Positions 1 to 7,162 are shown, counted from the stretch's first letter. The stretch is DNA of 14,990 bases from UBA8438 sp963934795 (GCA_963934795.1 CAWWAF010000087.1:1-14990); one strand, 5' to 3'. Numbers and translations: made by a program. The notes: generated by a model not told the origin, from the letters alone.

Positions 1-48
1 GGCCTGTCACGCCGGAGGTCGCGAGTTCGAGTCTCGTCGGCCCCGCCA
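1..48 (+). tRNA. tRNA-Asp (anticodon GTC), 3' portion, cut by window start
   Basis: The sequence opens inside the anticodon arm. Bases 1-3 are the end of the 5' stem strand, 4-10 form the seven-base loop CTGTCAC with anticodon GTC at 6-8 and the invariant T at 5, and 11-15 (GCCGG) are the 3' stem strand. A variable stretch follows, then a T arm at 21-37 (stem GCGAG/CTCGT, loop TTCGAGT), the 3' acceptor strand CGGCCCC at 38-44, discriminator G45 and an encoded CCA at 46-48. GTC reads aspartate codons. The D arm and 5' acceptor strand lie upstream of the window. A short T run follows at 50-54, but no terminator stem is obvious. Confidence 0.93.
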
Positions 49-490
49 CTTTTTACAACAAATCTGCGAACGTCGGGCCCAGTGACAGGGGGCCGGCGGT
101 GGGTGCGGTGCCACGGGGCTCCAGCGGCCATGGTCTGCCTTGCCTGCACGAGGGTCACCATCCCCGGTGATCGCATAGCGCCGAGAGACATCACCGGTTG
201 CCTGCACGACCCTGGGCGCTGTCAAGCGCGCGCCACTTTCCTTCGCGCCAGGGCCGCCGCCAGACGGTGTTTCCGTCGAAACGGCCTCCGAGGCTGACTT
301 CGGGTCGCCCGTGCCGGCCAGACCACGACCGGGGAGAGGTCCCCGACGATATTGCTCAACGCGGAATTGAAATCCCGTCATACTGGGCGTCGTCCACACG
401 GGCACCGAGTATTATCGAGGCGGTGGGCACGCGAATGGTGCGGGACGGGGCCGGTCTGGGCCGGCCTCGTGGGTGGAGAGGGAGGGCAAG
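49..490. other. Non-coding interval between tRNA-Asp and the sugar dehydrogenase; inverted and direct repeats
   Basis: I see no credible gene here; the open frames have no recognisable protein character. Visible structure: a 12-base direct repeat TTGCCTGCACGA at 140-151 and 198-209; a perfect 8-bp inverted repeat CCGGTGAT (164-171) / ATCACCGG (190-197) nested inside AGGGTC (151-156) / GACCCT (208-213); an alternative pairing of GGTCACC (153-159) with GGTGATC (166-172); and a compact hairpin CGGGGA-gagg-TCCCCG at 330-345. A -10-like TATTAT lies at 410-415 without a good -35. The tRNA 3' end is not repeated in the window, so there is no sign of an integrated element. GC-rich DNA gives such repeats by chance fairly often. 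Confidence 0.5.
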
Positions 491-1729
491 ATGCACTGGA
501 CTGTACTGAGGATGTCGGCGGCCGCCGCCCTCGCGTTGGCAGTCGGGTCGGCTGGGACCGCCATTCGGGCCCAACAGCCCGCGCCGGCGCTGACCTCGCT
601 GCCCGACGCACCGCAGGAGTTGAATAGCCCGGCTGGGCGGATACGTGTCGTGCCCGTCAAGGGGCTCGTGTATCCGTGGGCACTCGCGTTTCTGCCAGAC
701 GGCGGCATTCTGGTCACGGAGCAGAACCGCACCACGCTGCGTCTGATTCGTGACGGGGTGCTCGATCCGACGCCCATTACGGGTTTGCCCCGCCCCATCA
801 CGAGCCAGCGCCGCGACACGGCCGGCGTGGACGTGGCGGTTCACCCCCGCTTTTCTGAGAATCGACTGGTCTATGTCGCGTTCTGGAAGCCGAAACCCGG
901 CGCGGAACACCTGCGCACGGCTGTCGTCTATCGAGCTCGTCTCGAGGGATACCAGCTCACGGACGCTGAGGAGATTTTCGAGTCAGCCTCGTGGACGGAC
1001 GGACCATCCGCCGCACGGATCATCTTCGGGCCCGACGGCATGCTGTATCTGGCGATCGGTGCGCCTGGATTCCAAGAGAGTGTGGGTGCAACGTCATGGG
1101 CCCAGGACCCGGACCAGCACGGCGGCAAGATCCTTCGGCTCACGGAGGACGGCACGGTGCCAGCCGACAATCCTTTTGTGGGGCAGCCCGACTACAAGCC
1201 GGAGATTTTCGCGCTCGGCATCCGAAACGCGATCGGCATGGCGTTTCATCCCCAGATGGGCCTCCTGTGGGAAACAGAAAACGGCCCTCAGGGGGGCGAC
1301 GAGATCAACATCATCCAGGCTGGACGGAACTACGGCTGGCCCGTGGTGACCTATGGTCGAGCCTATTCGACCGATCCGGAAGGCGCACGGTCGGGGTTGC
1401 CGCCACCGACGATACAACCACCGACCGCTGCACCTGGGATGGAAGAACCGTTCACGTACTACAAGCCGTCCATTGCCATTTCTGGCATGGCCTTCTACAC
1501 GGGAGACAAGTTCACGGCGTGGAGAGGCGATCTCTTCGTGGGGGGACTCGCGGGCAGGCAACTCTCGCGCGTGTTGTTCAACGAGCACGGACTGGAGCGC
1601 CGCCGCGAGCCGCTGCTCACCGAACTCCACCAACGGATCCGTGACGTCAAGCAGGGTCCCGACGGGTTTCTGTATGTGACGACCGACATGGAAGATGGCG
1701 CCGTGCTCAGGCTCGAGCCTGCCCCCTAG
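491..1729 (+). CDS. PQQ-dependent soluble aldose sugar dehydrogenase, exported
   Basis: The 412-residue protein belongs to the soluble PQQ glucose/sorbosone dehydrogenase family (six-bladed beta-propeller; E. coli YliI/Asd type), which oxidises aldose sugars in the periplasm using PQQ and calcium. The ATG at 491 is preferred over an in-frame GTG at 473 because AGGGAGGG (479-486) is a strong ribosome-binding site four bases upstream. Residues 1-28 look like a Sec signal peptide: an Arg, an Ala/Leu-rich core, then a likely cut near Ala27-Gln28. Family motifs are FGPDGMLYLAIG (179-190), WAQDPDQHGGKILRL (203-217), RNAIGMAFHP (245-254), WETENGPQGGDEIN (260-273), NYGWPVVTYG (280-289), PSIAISGMAFYTGD (326-339) and RIRDVKQGPDGFLYVTTD (382-399). 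RNAIG and ETENGPQ replace the more common RNPQG and EHEHGPR, so the substrate is uncertain. It appears to stand alone, with no PQQ biosynthesis genes nearby. Confidence 0.9.
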   Translation: MHWTVLRMSAAAALALAVGSAGTAIRAQQPAPALTSLPDAPQELNSPAGRIRVVPVKGLVYPWALAFLPDGGILVTEQNRTTLRLIRDGVLDPTPITGLPRPITSQRRDTAGVDVAVHPRFSENRLVYVAFWKPKPGAEHLRTAVVYRARLEGYQLTDAEEIFESASWTDGPSAARIIFGPDGMLYLAIGAPGFQESVGATSWAQDPDQHGGKILRLTEDGTVPADNPFVGQPDYKPEIFALGIRNAIGMAFHPQMGLLWETENGPQGGDEINIIQAGRNYGWPVVTYGRAYSTDPEGARSGLPPPTIQPPTAAPGMEEPFTYYKPSIAISGMAFYTGDKFTAWRGDLFVGGLAGRQLSRVLFNEHGLERRREPLLTELHQRIRDVKQGPDGFLYVTTDMEDGAVLRLEPAP

Positions 1730-1795
1730 CCGGCCGGGTTCTCGGTTGGACCGTCAGATCGAACGGTGCGACACTGCGCGGCCTGGCTCCGGCGG

Positions 1796-1805
1796 TCGCT
1801 AGCGA
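1796..1805. other. 10-bp perfect palindrome upstream of holB
   Basis: TCGCTAGCGA is a perfect palindrome ending 14 bases before the holB ATG, where a ribosome-binding site would normally lie; no Shine-Dalgarno sequence is visible. A weaker inverted repeat, ACCGT (1750-1754) / ACGGT (1763-1767), sits further upstream. It could be an operator or a chance palindrome. Confidence 0.2.
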
Positions 1806-1819
1806 ACCAAACTATTGCG

Positions 1820-2845
1820 ATGGCACTGCGCGACATTAAGGGACACACATCCATTCGCGAGCTGATCGCGCGTGCTGTCGCGCGCGATACGTTGCCGCCC
1901 AGTCTGGTCTTGACCGGACCTGACGGCGTCGGCAAGCGTCGGCTGGCCCTGGCGGTGGCCGAGCTGCTCAACTGTGATGCGCGGCCCGAGGCGGCTCAAG
2001 CGGATTGGGACGCGTGCGGCGAGTGTCGGGCGTGTCAACGGATTCGTCGTGGCGTGCACGCCGACGTGTTGCTCGTCGAGCCCGGCGACACCGGCGCCAT
2101 CAAGGTGGATGCGGTTCGGGCGGTGGTTGAGCGAGCGGCCTACCGGCCATTCGAGGGGCGCCGACGCGCGGTGATCATCGACGACGCCGACCGCCTGGTT
2201 CCGGAAGCACAGAACGCGTTGCTGAAGATCCTCGAAGAACCACCAGATGGTTCCGTGTTCCTACTCGTGACGAGTCGGCCGCATATGCTGTTGCCGACCG
2301 TCCGATCACGATGTCCAGATGTACGGTTCGGGGGCTTGCCCACCAGTGACATCGTCGACCTGCTCGTGCAGGACCACGCGTTCGAACCGGCGGCTGCCCG
2401 GGCTGCCGCCGCGACCGCGGATGGTAGCGTGGCGCGTGCGCTCGAAACCGGTTCCGCAGACCATCTTCAGGCACGACAGAGCGCGGCGGCGGTGCTGCGC
2501 GTGTTGGCGGCGGCTCCGAACCCCAAGCGGCGCTTGGAGGCCGGCAAAGAGCTGGTCGGCGGGCGTCGGGGCGGCAAGTCCAGTGCGTCGACGGATCGTG
2601 AGACACTGACGCGACGTCTCCGCGCCTTGGGCACGCTCTTTCGTGATTTGCAGGTCGTGTCCTCGCAGGGCGAGGCCGCGTGGTTGTCGAACGCGGATCT
2701 GCTGACGGAGTTGACCGAGTTGGCGCGGTCCTACGACACCCATCGCGCGGGACGAGGCTATGCCAGCGTCGACCGGGCCGTGCAGGCATTGACTCGGAAC
2801 GCCAGTCCCAAGGTGGTCGTGGACTGGTTGACTCTGCAGTTGTAG
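1820..2845 (+). CDS. holB: DNA polymerase III subunit delta' (clamp-loader AAA+ subunit)
   Basis: This 341-residue protein is the delta' subunit of the replicative clamp loader, which with tau/gamma and delta opens and loads the beta sliding clamp. The ATG at 1820 gives the typical MALRDIKGH N-terminus; the frame stays open back to a GTG at 1766, but that adds 18 atypical residues. Visible elements are a degenerate P-loop GPDGVGKR (33-40), with Arg replacing the Ser/Thr that helps bind nucleotide, as expected for a subunit that need not hydrolyse ATP; a zinc module with C52, C66, C69 and C72; a Walker-B-like AVIIDDAD (117-124); LKILEEPP (135-142); and the SRC arginine-finger motif at 163-165. 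The C-terminal half is helical and less conserved. tmk, a frequent upstream partner, is absent; ricT follows after 46 bases, as in many genomes. Confidence 0.93.
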   Translation: MALRDIKGHTSIRELIARAVARDTLPPSLVLTGPDGVGKRRLALAVAELLNCDARPEAAQADWDACGECRACQRIRRGVHADVLLVEPGDTGAIKVDAVRAVVERAAYRPFEGRRRAVIIDDADRLVPEAQNALLKILEEPPDGSVFLLVTSRPHMLLPTVRSRCPDVRFGGLPTSDIVDLLVQDHAFEPAAARAAAATADGSVARALETGSADHLQARQSAAAVLRVLAAAPNPKRRLEAGKELVGGRRGGKSSASTDRETLTRRLRALGTLFRDLQVVSSQGEAAWLSNADLLTELTELARSYDTHRAGRGYASVDRAVQALTRNASPKVVVDWLTLQL

Positions 2846-2856
2846 GTCCTTTTCGT

Positions 2857-2873
2857 CGTCGGTAATACCGACG
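2857..2873 (+). promoter_or_regulatory. 7-bp perfect hairpin in the holB-ricT gap
   Basis: CGTCGGT (2857-2863), loop AAT, ACCGACG (2867-2873) form a perfect stem in the 46-base gap. It is not followed by a T run long enough for an intrinsic terminator. It ends five bases before the ricT ribosome-binding site (GGGGAG, 2879-2884), so it might affect ricT translation or mRNA processing. The inverted repeat is certain; a function is inference. Confidence 0.4.
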
Positions 2874-2891
2874 CATTTGGGGAGCGAATCA

Positions 2892-3695
2892 GTGGAGAAC
2901 CAACCCGGCCCGGACACGGCGCCCCGGTATGTCAGCGTCAAGTTCGATCCCGTGGGCCGAGCCCGTACGTTCTTGCTGCCGGAGGTGGATTTCAACCCGG
3001 CGCTCGTTCCGGGCGAGCCGGTGGTCGTGCAGATCGGTGACCGGAAAGCCTACGGGGCGGCGGCGCCGACCATCTCGGCCATTGCTACGCGGACAGCTCC
3101 GACCGGCGATCGTCCGATGGCCGTCGTACGCCGCGCGTCTCGAGACGATGTCTTGCGTCGGTTACGGCACGAGCAGCGCGAGCGCGAAGCGAAGCGGATC
3201 GGATTGTTGAAGATCCGCGAGCGCGGGCTCCCGATGAAGCTCGTGTCAGTCGAGCAACTGTTCGACGGTTCCAAGCTGGTCTTTTCTTTCACGGCCGAGG
3301 GGCGCGTTGACTTCCGCCAGCTGGTTCGGGAACTTGCGAGCGAATTCAGGGTACGGATCGAGATGAAGCAGATTGGGTCTCGAGATGAAGCCAAATTGCT
3401 CGGCGGCTACGGCACGTGCGGCCGCCCGTTGTGTTGCACGACGTGGCTTCAATCCTTCGAGCCCATTTCGATCAAGATGGCGAAACGCCAGCATCTGAGC
3501 TTGAACCCGTCGCGTCTGTCGGGCGCCTGCGGTCGACTCAAGTGCTGTCTCCGCTACGAACTGCCGAATGCGAAAGGCGAGCAGCACGCCGGGTGCGCGC
3601 ACGAGAGCAGTTGCGAGCGCTCGGCCGGTGGCGGCTGTGGCGGCGAGTCTGGCGGGTGCAGCGACGGTGGGTGTGGGTCCTGCGGAAGCCACTGA
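2892..3695 (+). CDS. ricT: PSP1-domain protein of the RicT/YaaT family with Cys-rich C-terminal tail
   Basis: The 267-residue protein is a PSP1/YaaT family member. In Bacillus subtilis RicT works with RicA and RicF in an Fe-S-containing complex that promotes RNase Y-dependent mRNA maturation; the role in other phyla is less clear. I chose GTG 2892 because GGGGAG (2879-2884) lies seven bases upstream; an in-frame TTG at 2877 overlaps that signal. The PSP1 core is unmistakable: GGYGTCGRPLCC (171-182), SIKMAKRQHLSLNPSRLSG (193-211) and CGRLKCCLRYE (213-223), giving core cysteines 176, 181, 182, 213, 218 and 219. Residues 235-267 form a Gly/Ser/Cys tail with six more cysteines (235, 241, 249, 256, 261, 264), ending GSCGSH. 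That tail suggests extra metal or Fe-S binding. pdxA starts 13 bases downstream, so the genes are probably co-transcribed. Confidence 0.9.
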   Translation: MENQPGPDTAPRYVSVKFDPVGRARTFLLPEVDFNPALVPGEPVVVQIGDRKAYGAAAPTISAIATRTAPTGDRPMAVVRRASRDDVLRRLRHEQREREAKRIGLLKIRERGLPMKLVSVEQLFDGSKLVFSFTAEGRVDFRQLVRELASEFRVRIEMKQIGSRDEAKLLGGYGTCGRPLCCTTWLQSFEPISIKMAKRQHLSLNPSRLSGACGRLKCCLRYELPNAKGEQHAGCAHESSCERSAGGGCGGESGGCSDGGCGSCGSH

Positions 3696-3708
3696 GGCGA
3701 TCCACGAC

Positions 3709-4641
3709 ATGAGCGCGCGCATCCGTGTCGGGATCACGGTAGGAGACCCGTCCGGAATCGGCCCGGAGATTGCGCGTGCTGCCGCGGGAGATCCACGGGT
3801 CACCGCTGTGTGCGAGCCCGTGTTGTACGGCCCGGCTGCCGACAGCGGTGTGGTTTTCTCCCCCGGCGTGCTCTCGGCCGAGGCAGGGCGGGCCGCGTAC
3901 GAAGCGGTCGAGCGTGCCACCGCGGACGCCGTGGCCGGTCGGATCGATGCCGTGGCTACCGGCCCGATTCATAAGGAAGCCTTCGCGCTCGCGGGGTTCG
4001 CGTGGCGCGGGCATACGGAACTCCTGGCCCATCTCACCGGCGCAGCAGAGGTGGCCATGATGTTCTACTCCTCCCGCTTGTGTGTGGTACTCGTGACGGT
4101 CCATGTAGCGCTGTCGGCTGTTCCACGGCTACTTACCCGGCGGCGGGTCGAAGCGACACTGGCGCTGACGGCGGCAGCACTGCCACGCTTCGGTATTCCC
4201 AGCCCGCGGCTGGCCGTGGCTGGCGTCAACCCGCACGCCGGTGAAGGGGGACTTCTGGGTTCTGAAGATCGAGACGTCCTGGTGCCGGCGATAGCATCGG
4301 CTCGGGAACGCGGGTTGGACGTGACCGGGCCGATTCCAGCGGATACCGTGTTTCGGCAGGCGGTGGATGGCCGTTTCGATGCGGTGATCGCGTGCTACCA
4401 CGACCAGGGATTGATTCCGGTCAAGCTGGTGGCGTTCGGCGAGGCCGTGAATGTGACGCTCGGGCTTCCGATCATCCGGACGTCGGTCGATCACGGAACC
4501 GCGTTCGACATTGCGGGGAAGGGCCTCGCCGACGCATCGAGCCTCGTCCAGGCCGTGCGCCTCGCGGCGCGCCTGGCTCGTGGTCGGGACCAGACGCCCG
4601 TCGTGCCGTCGTCAGCGTCCACGGGTGAGGCCCGGTCTTGA
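3709..4641 (+). CDS. pdxA: 4-hydroxythreonine-4-phosphate dehydrogenase (pyridoxal phosphate synthesis)
   Basis: PdxA oxidises 4-phosphohydroxy-L-threonine with NAD in the DXP-dependent route to vitamin B6; the product is condensed by PdxJ. ATG 3709 gives 310 residues, slightly shorter than the usual near-330. The frame extends 47 codons upstream into ricT, but those residues are not PdxA-like. Motifs: GDPSGIGPEI (12-21), ATGPIHKEA (83-91), GHTELLAHLTG (101-111), GVNPHAGEGG (172-181), ACYHDQGLIPVK (228-239) and LGLPIIRTSVDHGTAFDIAG (251-270). Metal-ligand histidines correspond to H132 (TVH), H176 (NPH) and H231 (YHD). No other B6 gene is in the window. smpB begins three bases after the stop. 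Confidence 0.95.
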   Translation: MSARIRVGITVGDPSGIGPEIARAAAGDPRVTAVCEPVLYGPAADSGVVFSPGVLSAEAGRAAYEAVERATADAVAGRIDAVATGPIHKEAFALAGFAWRGHTELLAHLTGAAEVAMMFYSSRLCVVLVTVHVALSAVPRLLTRRRVEATLALTAAALPRFGIPSPRLAVAGVNPHAGEGGLLGSEDRDVLVPAIASARERGLDVTGPIPADTVFRQAVDGRFDAVIACYHDQGLIPVKLVAFGEAVNVTLGLPIIRTSVDHGTAFDIAGKGLADASSLVQAVRLAARLARGRDQTPVVPSSASTGEARS

Positions 4642-4644
4642 GTC

Positions 4645-5112
4645 ATGGCTGTTAAGACATCTGATTCCGAAAAGCTGATCGCCGATAATCGGAAGGCGCG
4701 GCACGACTACGCGCTCTTCGACACCTACGAGGCGGGTATCGTGTTGCTCGGCACGGAGGTGAAGGCGATCCGCGAAGGGCGGATCAATCTACGCGATAGT
4801 TACGGCCGGCTCGAGGACGGTGAGGTGTTTCTCTATAATGTGCACATCAGCCCGTACAGTCATCGTGGCTACGCCGACCATGAGCCGATGCGGCGACGAA
4901 AACTGCTGCTGAACAAGCGGGAGATCCGAAAGCTGATCGGGAAAGTCGTCGAGCGCGGGATGACGCTTGTCCCGGTGCGTATGTATTTCAAGCGGGGCCG
5001 TGTGAAGGTGGCCATCAGCCTGGCCAAGGGCAAGCGGGAATACGACAAGCGCGAGACGGTTCGAGCCCGCGACGCGGATCGGGAAGCGCGGGCGGCCATC
5101 AAGAATCAATGA
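4645..5112 (+). CDS. smpB: SsrA (tmRNA)-binding protein SmpB
   Basis: SmpB binds tmRNA and brings it to stalled ribosomes for trans-translation. The 155-residue product has the normal length and conserved blocks: IADNRKARHDYALFDTYEAG (12-31), LLGTEVKAIREGRINLRDSY (34-53), HISPYSHRGYADHEPMRRRK (67-86), LLLNKREIRKL (87-97), TLVPVRMYFKRGRVKV (106-121) and a basic C-terminal tail beginning AKGKREYDKR. The start lies three bases after the pdxA stop, and the stop overlaps the next ATG by four bases (ATGA, 5109-5112). I see no ssrA gene directly downstream, although the two are neighbours in some genomes. Confidence 0.96.
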   Translation: MAVKTSDSEKLIADNRKARHDYALFDTYEAGIVLLGTEVKAIREGRINLRDSYGRLEDGEVFLYNVHISPYSHRGYADHEPMRRRKLLLNKREIRKLIGKVVERGMTLVPVRMYFKRGRVKVAISLAKGKREYDKRETVRARDADREARAAIKNQ

Positions 5113-5984
5113 CAACGTTGGTGACGGGCGCCTCCGGACAGCTGGCGCTTGAGATCAGTCGTCGTTTCGGCCGGGACGGCGACGTGGTCGCCATGACCCG
5201 TGCCCAACTGGATATCACCGATCACGGTGCGGTCCTCGCGGCCGTTGCCCGCGCCCGACCCGATGTCATCGTCAACTGTGCGGCCTATAACGACGTGGAC
5301 GGCGCCGAGACGAACCCGGTGACCGCGATGGCCGTCAACGGCCTTGCGGTGCGGTCGCTGGCGGCGGCGGCCCGGGAAGCAGGCGCGACACTCGTCCACT
5401 ACAGCACCGACTTCGTGTTCGACGGGCAGGCCAGCCGGCCCTACGACGAGCGCGCAGAGCCAGCCCCGCAGAGCGTCTATGCCAGCTCCAAGTTGCTCGG
5501 TGAGTGGTTCGCGACCGGCGCGCCACGGCACTATGTCCTGCGGGTTGAGAGCTTGTTTGGCGGCGGGGCCGAGTCGCCACAGCCCGCTGGACGGCGGCTT
5601 GGTAGCACGCTGGATCGTATCGTCGACGCGCTGCTAGACGGGCGTCCTGTGAAGGGCTTCACAGACCGGACCGTCTCGCCGAGCTACGTGCCGGACGTGG
5701 CGGCGGCAACCCAGACGCTCGTGTCCGGACCGGCTCCAGTCGGCCTGTATCACTGCGTCAACGGGGGGCTGGCAACCTGGTTCGATGTCGCCCGGGTCGC
5801 GGCGTCACGCCTCGGGTGCGAGTCGCTGCTGTCACCGGTTACCAGTGACACGGTCGAGATGCGGGCTGCCCGGCCTCGATTCTGCGCCTTGTCCAACGAG
5901 AAGATCGTCGCCGCCGGTGCCCACATGCCCGCATGGGAAGACGCACTGGGTCGCTACCTCGTCGCGCGTAGACGTCCAGACTAG
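5109..5984 (+). CDS. RmlD-like sugar-nucleotide reductase (dTDP-4-dehydrorhamnose reductase family)
   Basis: This 291-residue extended short-chain dehydrogenase resembles RmlD, which reduces dTDP-4-keto-L-rhamnose with NAD(P)H in the last step of dTDP-L-rhamnose synthesis. It shows the nucleotide-binding TGASGQLA (6-13), DVIVNCAAYNDVDGAE (52-67), STDFVFDG (99-106) and the catalytic YASSK with Tyr124 and Lys128. The ATG overlaps the smpB stop, implying translational coupling. None of rmlA, rmlB or rmlC is in the window, while gmd lies 1.2 kb away, so another 4-keto sugar nucleotide (such as the GMD product) is also possible. I therefore leave the symbol empty. It points toward the polysaccharide genes downstream, but an oppositely oriented oxidoreductase lies between. 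Confidence 0.85.
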   Translation: MTTLVTGASGQLALEISRRFGRDGDVVAMTRAQLDITDHGAVLAAVARARPDVIVNCAAYNDVDGAETNPVTAMAVNGLAVRSLAAAAREAGATLVHYSTDFVFDGQASRPYDERAEPAPQSVYASSKLLGEWFATGAPRHYVLRVESLFGGGAESPQPAGRRLGSTLDRIVDALLDGRPVKGFTDRTVSPSYVPDVAAATQTLVSGPAPVGLYHCVNGGLATWFDVARVAASRLGCESLLSPVTSDTVEMRAARPRFCALSNEKIVAAGAHMPAWEDALGRYLVARRRPD

Positions 5985-6002
5985 CGGCCCCCGGCAGTCT
6001 TC

Positions 6003-7109
6003 CTAGCGCAAGATCTCATCGACGAGGGTCGACACGCGGCGCGCGATCGCGAGGCACGCCGTCAGGCCGGGGGAGTCGATGCCCGCCGCGTGGACCAGCC
6101 TCGGCTGCTGCGCATCGCGCTCGATCAGGAAGTCCGAGAAGGCGGAGGAGTCTGGGCTGAGTTTGGCGCGGATTCCGGTGCCGCCTAGGCGCACGTCGTC
6201 CGGCCGGATCGTCGGCAGCAGTTGCCGGGTGGGTTCGATGAACGCGCTGACCGGGAGTCGGTCTTCTTCATGGTCTCGCTTGTCTGCTTGGTAGCGCGTC
6301 GTGGGACCGACCATGACCGTACCCCACGTGGTGGGGGTCACGTGCACGCCGAGGTGTTCGCCCACACGTGGAGGTAACGGGTAGACGGGGCGTGAGACCA
6401 GCCCGCGACTGGCGCCCGCCAGTTCCGCGTACTCGCCGCGGCACGGGTGAATCGTGAAGTCTTGTCCCCCGAGGATGGCGGAGACGTCATCGGCGTACAA
6501 CCCGGCCGCGTTCACGACCGCGCGCGTTCTGATCGTTTCGGCGGGCGTCTGAAGGTCGAGCCAGTGTGCTCCCCCCTCGGCCGTGCTGCCTATGAGCGGC
6601 ATGGCGGGCAGGGTGATGACCTCGCGAGCACCTGCATCCCGCTGTAGCGCACGCACCAGGGCCTCCGTTTCCACGATGCCAGTGGAGGGCGACCAGATGG
6701 CGGCCCCGGCGGCGACGTGCGGTTCCAACCGGCTGACGAAGGCTCGATCCACCAGTTCGAGGTCGCCCACCGCGTTCGCCAGCCCGCGCGCCATCAGATT
6801 CTGCAGCCGGGTGTCGTCCTCCCCTGGGCCTGCAACGATCAATTTGCCGCATCGTTGATACGGGACGTCGTGCGCCTCACAGAACCGGTAGAGGGCATCG
6901 CGACCTTCGACGCAGAGTCGCGCTTTTAGCGAGCCTCTGGGATAGTAGATGCCGGCGTGCACGACGCCACTGTTGTGCGTACTCGTTTCCGTGCCGAGGC
7001 GGGCATGCCGCTCCAGTACGCACACCGTTCGGCCGGGGCGTGCCGTTGCTCGCGCGCACGCGAGGCCCACCACACCGCCGCCCACAATCACCAGATCGAC
7101 TTCTTCCAT
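6003..7109 (-). CDS. lhgO: FAD-dependent oxidoreductase, LhgO-like (L-2-hydroxyglutarate oxidase/dehydrogenase)
   Basis: This 368-residue DAO-family flavoprotein resembles LhgO/YgaF, which oxidises L-2-hydroxyglutarate to 2-oxoglutarate and passes electrons to the membrane quinone pool or to oxygen. The N-terminus has the FAD dinucleotide fold DLVIVGGGVVGLACA (5-19), an acidic end of strand two (LERHA, 32-36), and the family signature STHNSGVVHAGIYYPRGSLK (43-62). VVNAAGLYAD mid-protein and the C-terminal HAAGIDSPGLTACLAIA complete the flavin fold. It is convergent with the RmlD-like gene (18 bases apart) and divergent from gmd, so it is probably its own transcription unit. Related glycine/D-amino-acid oxidase-type enzymes cannot be fully excluded. 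Confidence 0.86.
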   Translation of the reverse strand: MEEVDLVIVGGGVVGLACARATARPGRTVCVLERHARLGTETSTHNSGVVHAGIYYPRGSLKARLCVEGRDALYRFCEAHDVPYQRCGKLIVAGPGEDDTRLQNLMARGLANAVGDLELVDRAFVSRLEPHVAAGAAIWSPSTGIVETEALVRALQRDAGAREVITLPAMPLIGSTAEGGAHWLDLQTPAETIRTRAVVNAAGLYADDVSAILGGQDFTIHPCRGEYAELAGASRGLVSRPVYPLPPRVGEHLGVHVTPTTWGTVMVGPTTRYQADKRDHEEDRLPVSAFIEPTRQLLPTIRPDDVRLGGTGIRAKLSPDSSAFSDFLIERDAQQPRLVHAAGIDSPGLTACLAIARRVSTLVDEILR

Positions 7110-7148
7110 GGGCTCGTTTCGCCGTCGAACCCTACCATGGCGACATGC

Positions 7149-7154
7149 TATATT
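7149..7154 (+). promoter_or_regulatory. Possible -10 box for gmd
   Basis: TATATT lies in the 112-base divergent region between the FAD oxidoreductase and gmd. A poor -35 candidate (TCGAAC, 7125-7130) sits 18 bases upstream. The implied leader is about 60 bases and contains the hairpin at 7163-7182. The match is weak. Confidence 0.25.
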
Positions 7155-7162
7155 GAGCGGCT

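Noticed and set aside
1..48. tRNA-Asp as attachment site of an integrated element
   Set aside because: No second copy of the tRNA 3' end, no integrase and no phage genes are visible in the window.
7..405. 132-aa minus-strand open frame ending in a GRRDSNSRPPA-like sequence
   Set aside because: The C-terminus is the antisense of the tRNA-Asp T arm and acceptor end, a well-known false-protein artefact; the rest has no protein-like features.
473..490. Upstream GTG start for the PQQ sugar dehydrogenase
   Set aside because: It would add charged residues before the signal peptide and consume the strong ribosome-binding site that serves ATG 491.
2175..2995. Long minus-strand open frames (over 220 aa) across holB and ricT
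   Set aside because: They are shadows of high-GC coding sequence, rich in Arg and Pro with no domains, lying opposite well-conserved genes.
3568..3708. N-terminal extension of pdxA into ricT
   Set aside because: The 47 extra residues are an out-of-frame reading of the ricT Cys-rich tail; the PdxA family begins at about the ATG at 3709.
5113..5984. tmRNA (ssrA) gene after smpB
   Set aside because: The region is fully occupied by the RmlD-like coding sequence, with no tRNA-like ends.
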